A DNA stretch of 64,000 nucleotides from Williamsia deligens (GTDB taxonomy: Bacteria; Actinomycetota; Actinomycetes; Mycobacteriales; Mycobacteriaceae), in the NCBI RefSeq assembly GCF_024171765.1, contig NZ_JAMTCI010000003.1, forward strand, positions 248,001 through 312,000, written 5' to 3'. The translations under genes and the position numbers were made by a program. The notes under the pieces are model-generated. The model ran no database searches and was not told the DNA's origin. It worked only from the letters and a program-made list of their open reading frames with translations. Position 1 is the stretch's first letter. Each line of letters begins with the position of its first letter. This document shows, piece by piece, positions 57,997 through 64,000 of the stretch.

Positions 57997-58210
57997 CGTT
58001 CTCCGCCCCATTGAGGATGACGCGGATCACACATGGGCCGTGATGTGATCGATTCGTGGGCAACCGTTCTCGAGTTCCCGGCCCGCGACCTTGCCAACGT
58101 TCATCGGCGCCTGACAGTGTTCTCGACGTCGGTGGATGGCATCGATTCGTCATCGGCGTCGTGAGTCCGGCGCGGCGCGAACACATCTCGAGTGCGACAG
58201 GACGACCACC

Positions 58211-59458
58211 GTGAACATGGTCTCGCGCCTGCAGATCTGGCAGCTGGTCGGAATCCTGCTCGTGGCACTGGTTTTCGGATCCTACGTCGGGATCCGCTAC
58301 GTCAAGCTCGACCACCTCGTCGGCGCCGGCGTCTACACCGTCCACGCCGACTTCCCCGATTCCGGCGGCATCTTCACCAACGCGGAGGTCACCTACCAGG
58401 GTGTCCCCGTCGGCCGGGTCGGGGCGCTGAGCCTCCGGCCCGACGGTGTCCGCGTCGACCTCGCCCTGGACTCCGGGGGACCGAGGATCCCGGCGTCGTC
58501 GCAGGCGGTCGTCGCGAACCGGTCGGCGATCGGCGAGCAGTACGTCGATCTGCGGCCTGCCACGACGGGCGGACCGGCACTCGGCGACGGCTCCGTCATC
58601 ACCGACACGTCCATCCCCGTCCCCGTGCAGGACGTCCTGGCCTCGGCGGTGGACCTCACCGAGTCCGTGCCAATCGACGACCTGCGGACCGTCGTCACCG
58701 AGCTCGGCAAGGCGTTCGACAACAACGGTGAGAACCTTCGGGTCCTCGTCGACTCGTTGGCGAACCTGTCGAAGTCGGGCAACGACAACCTGCCGCAGAC
58801 GATCTCGCTCATCCGCAACTCCGACACGGTGCTCAGCACCCAGGCCGCACAGTCCGACGCGATCCTGGACTGGTCGAAGAACCTCACCCTGGTCACCGCG
58901 CAGCTGGCGTCGAGCGACCCCGACCTGCGTCGTCTGCTGACGACGGGCCAGACGTCGGCGACGCAGCTGTCAGCGCTGCTCGAACGCAGCGGTGGCGACG
59001 TCACCACGGCCCTGCGGGACCTGGGCAAGGACATCCGGAACGTCAGCGGGGCCTTCTACGGCGTGTCCCCCGCACTGGGTCAGCTCTCGGCGATCTCCTC
59101 CGGGAGCTACTCGACAGCTCCGGGTGACGGGACCATCCACTTCGGCACGACGTTGGAGACCAACAACCCCCCTGATTGCACCCTCGGCTACGAGAAGACG
59201 CAGCAGATCATCGCCGAGGAGAAGCGCAAGAACCCGGACTTCGACGTGAACTACGACGACTTCCCGTTCAACACCGACGCCAGATGTGCGGTGGCGCAGG
59301 GGAACCCGACCGATGTCCGTGGCGCCCAGAACGCCGTCTACGCCGACCCGGGCGTCACGCAGCCCTGGGACGCCCGAGCCAAGCGGGATCCCGACAAGCT
59401 GGACCTGAACCCGATCGTCACGCAGCTGTCGTACCTGCTCGGCGTGACACCCCGCTGA
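58211..59458 (+). CDS. Orphan MCE-family protein
   Basis: 415 residues from GTG 58211 (ATG 58217 possible). One N-terminal membrane helix (about 10-28). The MlaD/MCE domain follows: YTVHADFPDSGGIFTNAEVTYQGVPVGRVGAL and NRSAIGEQYVDLRP. The C-terminal half is helical, as in MceA-F tube-forming subunits, and ends in a Cys-containing region. MCE proteins carry lipids across the envelope, normally as six-gene sets with yrbE permeases. None are nearby, so it may join another complex. The 274-base gap upstream holds only the rpsA terminator and short repeats. Confidence 0.88.
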   Translation: MNMVSRLQIWQLVGILLVALVFGSYVGIRYVKLDHLVGAGVYTVHADFPDSGGIFTNAEVTYQGVPVGRVGALSLRPDGVRVDLALDSGGPRIPASSQAVVANRSAIGEQYVDLRPATTGGPALGDGSVITDTSIPVPVQDVLASAVDLTESVPIDDLRTVVTELGKAFDNNGENLRVLVDSLANLSKSGNDNLPQTISLIRNSDTVLSTQAAQSDAILDWSKNLTLVTAQLASSDPDLRRLLTTGQTSATQLSALLERSGGDVTTALRDLGKDIRNVSGAFYGVSPALGQLSAISSGSYSTAPGDGTIHFGTTLETNNPPDCTLGYEKTQQIIAEEKRKNPDFDVNYDDFPFNTDARCAVAQGNPTDVRGAQNAVYADPGVTQPWDARAKRDPDKLDLNPIVTQLSYLLGVTPR

Positions 59459-59509
59459 CCGCGGACGACACCCCCGGGTGCCCCCACTGGCGTCTGCCAC
59501 ACTGACCCG

Positions 59510-60421
59510 GTGATCAGAGTGGGTCTGACAGGTGGGATCGGTGCCGGCAAGTCCACGGTCGCGCGGGTCTTCGCCGACCGCGGGGCGTATCTCATCGACG
59601 CCGATGTCATAGCCCGGGAGGTCGTGGCCCCCGGGACCGACGGTCTGGCGCAGCTCGTCGCCGAGTTCGGCGACGACATCCTCGACGCCGACGGCGCGCT
59701 CGACCGACCGGCCCTGGCGGCACGGGCTTTCGTCGACGAGGACAGCCGCAAGAGGCTCAACGGGATCACGCACCCCCTCGTGGGTGCGCGGACGTGGGAG
59801 TTGCTGCAGGCGGCGCCGGACGACGCGGTCGTGGTGCAGGACATCCCACTGCTGGTGGAGGGCGGGATGGCCGCCTGGTTCCACCTCGTCGTCATCGTGC
59901 ACGCGGACATCGGGACGCGGCTGGCCCGCCTCACCGAGCAGCGTGGGATGGACCGCGACGACGCCCTGGCGCGGATCCGGTCACAGGCCGACGATGAACA
60001 GCGGCGGGCGGTCGCCGACGTCTGGCTGGACAACTCGGGATCCGCCGAGGACCTCGCCGTCGCCGCGGCATCGCTCTGGGACGACCGGCTCGTCCCGTTC
60101 GAGGCCCACGTCCGCGCGCGCACGGTCGCGACCCCGTCCGTGCCGTCCGTCGGCGCCGACACCGATGCCGACACCGTGGCCACCCGTGTCGTGAACCGGG
60201 TGCGTGCGGTCGTCGGCGATGCGGCCCGCGGGGTCGAGCGGGGTCCCGGCGCCGGGGTCGAGGTGGTGGTCACCGTCGCCGACGCGGCCGCGGGTGAGGC
60301 TCTGACCGACACGCTCGCCGACGGTGGGTTCCCCCGTGCGGGGTCGCAGGGGGGCGAGCAGGTGCACGGGTCGGCCGACCCCGGTCGTCCCGCGACCGTG
60401 CGGGTGGTGCCCGGCGCCTGA
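59510..60421 (+). CDS. coaE: Dephospho-CoA kinase with shortened C-terminal GrpB-like region
   Basis: 303 residues from GTG 59510. The kinase domain (about 1-195) has P-loop GLTGGIGAGKST, DADVIAREVV and DIPLLVEGGM. Last step of CoA synthesis. Mycobacterial CoaE is about 400 residues with a C-terminal GrpB (UPF0157) domain. Here the last ~100 residues keep fragments of it (VEVVVTVADAAAGEALTDTL, HGSADPGRPATVRVV), then stop, so the GrpB part is incomplete. Confidence 0.94.
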   Translation: MIRVGLTGGIGAGKSTVARVFADRGAYLIDADVIAREVVAPGTDGLAQLVAEFGDDILDADGALDRPALAARAFVDEDSRKRLNGITHPLVGARTWELLQAAPDDAVVVQDIPLLVEGGMAAWFHLVVIVHADIGTRLARLTEQRGMDRDDALARIRSQADDEQRRAVADVWLDNSGSAEDLAVAAASLWDDRLVPFEAHVRARTVATPSVPSVGADTDADTVATRVVNRVRAVVGDAARGVERGPGAGVEVVVTVADAAAGEALTDTLADGGFPRAGSQGGEQVHGSADPGRPATVRVVPGA

Positions 60422-60428
60422 GCGGCGC

Positions 60429-60947
60429 TCAGCCGTCCCGCCAGCGCACCGGACATCCCTGCGCGGCCAGCCATGCCTCGACGTCGTGACCGGCCGCGGC
60501 GATCCCCGCCATCGTCGTCGTGGCGATCTCGACGGCGGCCACGGTGTCCTCCCGCGAGATGAGGTCGGCGCGGTGGGCGTCGACGAGCTCGTCGACGTCG
60601 AGGAGTTCCACCGGCCGCCCCGGGTGGTCGACGAGGTCGAGATACCAGTCGACGGAGTGCCACCGTCCCGACTCGTCCGGACCGCGGAAGTGCCCCACGT
60701 CGAGGTAGAGACGCTGCCCGGTGTCGTGGGCGGGACGGAAGTGGAAGATGCTCACCCGCAGCCCGAGAGGCGGGAGCAGCCACGACTCCAGGTGGTGGAA
60801 CCGCGCATGATCCGCCGCCCGTGACATGTACAGGCCGTACGCGGTCTCCCGGAACACCGCGACCGGACGCACGAACCCCTTGTTGTCGGTGTTCGTCCCC
60901 GCGGGCACGTCGAACACCTCGCGTTTGGGCGGATGAGGGCGCTCCAT
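60429..60947 (-). CDS. DUF402 domain protein
   Basis: 172 residues from ATG 60947. [31 protein letters not shown] is the typical DUF402 block (shown here only by its start WHSVDWYLD and end LLDVDEL). The fold is linked to nucleotide phosphatases/RNA-binding RNase-like proteins; here the precise role is unknown. Same place as Rv1632c, convergent with coaE and divergent from uvrB. Confidence 0.88.
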   Translation of the reverse strand: MERPHPPKREVFDVPAGTNTDNKGFVRPVAVFRETAYGLYMSRAADHARFHHLESWLLPPLGLRVSIFHFRPAHDTGQRLYLDVGHFRGPDESGRWHSVDWYLDLVDHPGRPVELLDVDELVDAHRADLISREDTVAAVEIATTTMAGIAAAGHDVEAWLAAQGCPVRWRDG

Positions 60948-60997
60948 CGGCGGACTCTAACGCCGACTCCCGACGCTGTCCCGCCGAGAACGTCCGG

Positions 60998-61035
60998 GAT
61001 GTCGCCGGGAGATGTCGCGGGGAGATGTCGCCGGA
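60998..61035 (+). repeat. Three tandem 13-bp repeats upstream of uvrB
   Basis: Units GATGTCGCCGGGA (60998-61010), GATGTCGCGGGGA (61011-61023) and GATGTCGCCGGA (61024-61035). They end 8 bases before the promoter core at 61044. Each carries the TGTCG core that is also in the promoter. Confidence 0.85.
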
Positions 61036-61043
61036 AAGTGTCA

Positions 61044-61076
61044 CTGTCGGACCCCGCGCCTACCCTGGCAGGTATG
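61044..61076 (+). promoter_or_regulatory. uvrB promoter, leaderless, DNA-damage type
   Basis: CTGTCGGAC (61044-61052), 8 bases, TACCCT (61061-61066), 7 bases, ATG 61074. This is the same layout as polA and resembles the mycobacterial RecA/LexA-independent damage promoter recognised via PafBC. Leaderless start, no ribosome site. Confidence 0.6.
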
Positions 61077-63230
61077 GCATTCGCGGCAGAGCACCCGGTC
61101 GTCGCCCACTCGGAGTTCCGGCCGGTCGGCGACATCGAACGGTCCGAGGCGACGTTCGAGGTCGTCAGCGAGCACAAGCCCGCCGGCGACCAGCCGACGG
61201 CGATCGCCGAACTCGAACGTCGGATCACCGCGGGCGAGAAGGACGTGGTGCTCCTGGGGGCCACCGGCACCGGCAAGTCGGCGACCACGGCCTGGCTGAT
61301 CGAGAAGTTGCAGCGACCCACGCTGGTGATGGCGCCGAACAAGACGCTGGCCGCGCAGCTGGCCAACGAGCTGCGGGACATGTTGCCCAACAACGCCGTC
61401 GAGTACTTCGTCTCCTACTACGACTACTACCAGCCCGAGGCGTACATCGCGCAGACGGACACCTACATCGAGAAGGACTCGTCCATCAACGACGACGTCG
61501 AGCGCCTCCGGCACTCGGCGACCTCGAGCCTGCTGTCACGCCGTGACGTCGTCGTGGTCGCGTCGGTGTCGTGCATCTACGGCCTCGGCACGCCGCAGTC
61601 CTACCTCGACCGGTCGGTCGAGCTGGAGGTCGGACTGCAGGTGGACCGCGACGCACTGCTGCGCCTCCTGGTCGACGTGCAGTACACCCGCAACGACCTG
61701 AGCTTCACCCGCGGCAGCTTCCGTGTCCGCGGGGACACGGTCGAGATCATCCCGTCGTACGAGGAGCTCGCGGTGCGCATCGAGTTCTTCGGGGACGAGG
61801 TGGAGGCCCTGTACTACCTGCACCCGTTGACCGGGGACGTGGTCCGCCGGGTGGACTCGCTGCGGATCTTCCCCGCCACCCACTACGTCGCCGGACCGGA
61901 CCGGATGCACCGCGCGATGGAGAGCATCGAGGCGGAGCTCGAGGCGCGTCTCGCCGAGCTCGAGCGGGCGGGGAAGCTGCTGGAGGCGCAGCGTCTGCGC
62001 ATGCGGACCTCCTACGATCTCGAGATGATGCGGCAGGTCGGGTTCTGCTCCGGGATCGAGAACTACTCGCGCCACATCGACGGGCGCGGCCCCGGCACCG
62101 CACCGGCGACCCTCATCGACTACTTCCCGGACGACTTCCTGCTCGTCATCGACGAGTCCCACGTGACCGTGCCCCAGATCGGCGGCATGTACGAGGGGGA
62201 CATGTCGCGGAAGCGGAACCTCGTCGAGTTCGGTTTCCGGTTGCCCTCCGCCGTCGACAACCGCCCGCTGACGTGGGACGAGTTCGTCGACCGCATCGGC
62301 CAGACGGTCTACTTGTCGGCCACCCCGGGTCCGTACGAGCTCGGTCAGTCCGGCGGCGAGTTCGTCGAGCAGGTGATCCGGCCGACCGGTCTGGTCGACC
62401 CGCAGGTCGTCGTCAAGCCGACGAAGGGCCAGATCGACGACCTCGTGCACGAGATCACCACCCGGGCCGAACGCGACGAGCGTGTCCTGGTCACCACCCT
62501 CACCAAGAAGATGGCCGAGGACCTCACCGACTACCTCCTCGAGATGGGGATCCGGGTGCGGTACCTGCACTCCGAGGTCGACACCCTGCGCCGCGTCGAA
62601 CTGTTGCGTCAGCTCCGTTCCGGCGACTACGACGTCCTGGTCGGCATCAACCTGCTGCGTGAGGGTCTCGACCTGCCCGAGGTCTCGCTCGTGGCGATCC
62701 TCGACGCCGACAAGGAGGGGTTCCTCCGCAGCACGACCAGCCTCATCCAGACCATCGGGCGTGCGGCCCGCAACGTCTCCGGCGAGGTGCACATGTACGC
62801 CGACAAGATCACCGACTCGATGCGCAACGCCATCGACGAGACCGACCGTCGTCGCGAGAAGCAGATCGCCTACAACAAGGCGGCAGGGGTCGACCCGCAG
62901 CCGCTGCGCAAGAAGATCGCCGACATCCTCGACCAGGTCTACAAGGAGGCCGAGGACAGCGTCGACATCGGCGGGTCGGGCCGCAACGCCAGCCGGGGTC
63001 GTCGTGCCCAGGGTGAGCCGGGACGGTCCGGTGCCAGCGCCGGCGTGATCGAGAAGCGGGACGTCTCGGCGATGCCCCGGGCCGAACTCGCCGACCTCAT
63101 CGCGGCCCTGACCGATCAGATGATGTCCGCCGCACGTGATCTGCAGTTCGAGCTCGCCGGTCGCCTCCGTGACGAGATCTCCGACCTGAAGAAGGAACTG
63201 CGGGGGATGGACGCCGCGGGGATCCGCTGA
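61074..63230 (+). CDS. uvrB: UvrABC system protein B
   Basis: 718 residues from ATG 61074. Helicase-like damage-verification subunit of nucleotide excision repair. Walker [11 protein letters not shown], the beta-hairpin region [13 protein letters not shown]-like ([17 protein letters not shown]), DEShV box [12 protein letters not shown], and motif [11 protein letters not shown]. The C-terminal UVR domain ([24 protein letters not shown]) binds UvrC. A Ser/Gly-rich linker lies before it. Confidence 0.98.
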   Translation: MAFAAEHPVVAHSEFRPVGDIERSEATFEVVSEHKPAGDQPTAIAELERRITAGEKDVVLLGATGTGKSATTAWLIEKLQRPTLVMAPNKTLAAQLANELRDMLPNNAVEYFVSYYDYYQPEAYIAQTDTYIEKDSSINDDVERLRHSATSSLLSRRDVVVVASVSCIYGLGTPQSYLDRSVELEVGLQVDRDALLRLLVDVQYTRNDLSFTRGSFRVRGDTVEIIPSYEELAVRIEFFGDEVEALYYLHPLTGDVVRRVDSLRIFPATHYVAGPDRMHRAMESIEAELEARLAELERAGKLLEAQRLRMRTSYDLEMMRQVGFCSGIENYSRHIDGRGPGTAPATLIDYFPDDFLLVIDESHVTVPQIGGMYEGDMSRKRNLVEFGFRLPSAVDNRPLTWDEFVDRIGQTVYLSATPGPYELGQSGGEFVEQVIRPTGLVDPQVVVKPTKGQIDDLVHEITTRAERDERVLVTTLTKKMAEDLTDYLLEMGIRVRYLHSEVDTLRRVELLRQLRSGDYDVLVGINLLREGLDLPEVSLVAILDADKEGFLRSTTSLIQTIGRAARNVSGEVHMYADKITDSMRNAIDETDRRREKQIAYNKAAGVDPQPLRKKIADILDQVYKEAEDSVDIGGSGRNASRGRRAQGEPGRSGASAGVIEKRDVSAMPRAELADLIAALTDQMMSAARDLQFELAGRLRDEISDLKKELRGMDAAGIR

Positions 63231-63292
63231 CCACACCGGGGGACCGGTGTGTCGATCACCACGATCGTCGGACAAACCCCGTGTCGTGCCAT

Positions 63293-63298
63293 TATTGT
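63293..63298 (+). promoter_or_regulatory. Candidate promoter of the USP gene
   Basis: TATTGT fits a -10; CGGACAA (63269-63275) and TTGTCCG (63295-63301) form a 7-bp inverted repeat separated by 19 bases that flanks and partly covers it. Leader of about 65 bases; ribosome site GGAGGA ends 5 bases before the ATG. Confidence 0.35.
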
Positions 63299-63369
63299 CC
63301 GCATCGAGTGGGTGTTCGATCTGCGAGCACCGCGAGCGATCGGTCATCGGTGATCAGACGGAGGAATGG

Positions 63370-63822
63370 ATGAGCGCGTACACCACGGTTGTCGTCGGTA
63401 CGGACGGCTCCGAGTCGTCGATGAAGGCTGTCGAGCGGGCCGGTGCGATCGCCGGTGACTCGGCGAAGCTCGTCATCGCGTGCGCCTTCTTCCCGCACGA
63501 GAACAAGGACGTGAACACCATGTCCGACGTGCTGAAGGACGAGGCGTACCAGGTCCACGGCAGCTCGCCGACCGAGGAGATCTTGCGCACCGCCCGCGAG
63601 CGTGCGGTCAAGGCCGGGGGCTCGACCGCCAACATCCAGACCCGTCCCGTGAAGGGCGCCCCCGTGGACGCGCTGTTGCAGCTCGTCGGCGACACCAAGG
63701 CCGACCTGCTCGTCGTGGGCAACAAGGGCCTGAACTCGATCGCGGGACGCCTGCTGGGCTCGGTCCCGGCCGATGTGGCCCGCAAGTCGGCGTGCGACGT
63801 GTTGATCGTCCACACCGTCTGA
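63370..63822 (+). CDS. Universal stress protein (Rv1636-like)
   Basis: 150 residues from ATG 63370 with GGAGGA just upstream. Opening MSAYTTVVVGTDGSESSMKA and the nucleotide loop VVGNKGLNSIAGRLLGSVP (G-x2-G-x9-G-S) place it with M. tuberculosis Rv1636, which binds cAMP and ATP. Cytosolic; probably buffers or senses nucleotides under stress. Confidence 0.94.
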   Translation: MSAYTTVVVGTDGSESSMKAVERAGAIAGDSAKLVIACAFFPHENKDVNTMSDVLKDEAYQVHGSSPTEEILRTARERAVKAGGSTANIQTRPVKGAPVDALLQLVGDTKADLLVVGNKGLNSIAGRLLGSVPADVARKSACDVLIVHTV

Positions 63823-63830
63823 GAAGTCCG

Positions 63831-63875
63831 TACGACGCGACCGCCACACCCCGTGGGTGCGGCGGTCGCGTCGTA
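63831..63875. terminator. Terminator after the USP gene
   Basis: A 15-bp perfect stem (63831-63845 with 63861-63875) whose 15-base apical part can extend pairing (CACCCC/GGGTG). Lies between convergent genes and can act on both. Confidence 0.85.
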
Positions 63876-63881
63876 TCCGGG

Positions 63882-64000
63882 TCAGTCGAGGTCGTCGAAG
63901 AACGACGGCAGTCCCGCTGCATGCACGACGGTCAGGCGCTGCGTCGCCCTGGTCAGCGCGACGTACAGATCGTTCAGACCCCGGGGCGACTGGGCCACGA
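63882..64000 (-). CDS. UvrD/HelD-like helicase, C-terminal end
   Basis: Only the last ~39 residues are in the window. Reading on the minus strand gives AQSPRGLNDLYVALTRATQ then RLTVVHAAGLPSFFDDLD and a stop. LYVALTRATQRL is motif VI of superfamily I UvrD-type helicases, and the ending resembles HelD-like proteins. Which subfamily cannot be decided from this part. Confidence 0.7.
   Translation of the reverse strand, partial: VAQSPRGLNDLYVALTRATQRLTVVHAAGLPSFFDDLD

Overview
The window is high-GC DNA from an actinobacterium of the order Mycobacteriales. The evidence is a gene order that follows the Mycobacterium tuberculosis bio, nad, his, trp, lgt, pyk, tesB ... pdtaR ... polA, rpsA, coaE, uvrB, USP backbone, mycobacterial-type families (BsaP, DUF2567, PriA, Trp-operon membrane protein, MCE, Rv1636-like USP), many GTG starts, 4-base ATGA/GTGA overlaps and several leaderless promoters. 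The protein sequences and the differences from M. tuberculosis suggest a Gordonia- or Williamsia-like genus, but the genus is not proven from the sequence alone.

Layout. 1-444: 5' part of an OafA-type acyltransferase (minus strand). 574-5926: biotin operon bioA-bioF-bioD-bioB-bsaP-DUF2567. 5837-8522: NAD module, with an NrtR-type regulator diverging from nadA-nadC (no nadB between them). 8649-9698: zinc alcohol dehydrogenase. 9905-16850: hisD-C-B-H-(small membrane protein)-A-impA-F-I-tautomerase. 16856-22336: trpE-(membrane protein)-C-B-A, with PriA expected to supply the TrpF step. 22333-25835: lgt, pyk, tesB.

25845-41518 is an accessory block set into this backbone, roughly where M. tuberculosis carries cydABDC and cya. 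It holds a ferritin-like protein, an SRPBCC/FAD-oxidoreductase pair, a haem-oxygenase-like diiron protein convergent with a CDGSH protein and a HemK-like methyltransferase. Its most notable content is a complete mycosporine-like amino acid (UV sunscreen) operon on the minus strand: pseudo-HAD, mysA, mysB, mysC, mysD and a TauD-type dioxygenase. A TetR regulator is divergent from this operon, and a strong palindrome lies over the predicted mys promoter. A hydrolase, an MBL protein, a YchJ protein and a secreted protein follow.

41621-64000 returns to the backbone: tRNA-Leu(CAA), pdtaR, a branched-chain amino-acid ABC transporter (livJ-H-M-G-F), polA, a 2H phosphoesterase, a polar amino-acid ABC transporter, an XRE regulator, a methyltransferase, rpsA, an orphan MCE protein, coaE with a shortened GrpB-like tail, a DUF402 protein, uvrB, a USP, and the C-terminus of a UvrD/HelD-like helicase. 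polA and uvrB share a promoter architecture resembling the LexA/RecA-independent DNA-damage promoter of mycobacteria.

No CRISPR array, rRNA, insertion sequence or phage gene was recognised.
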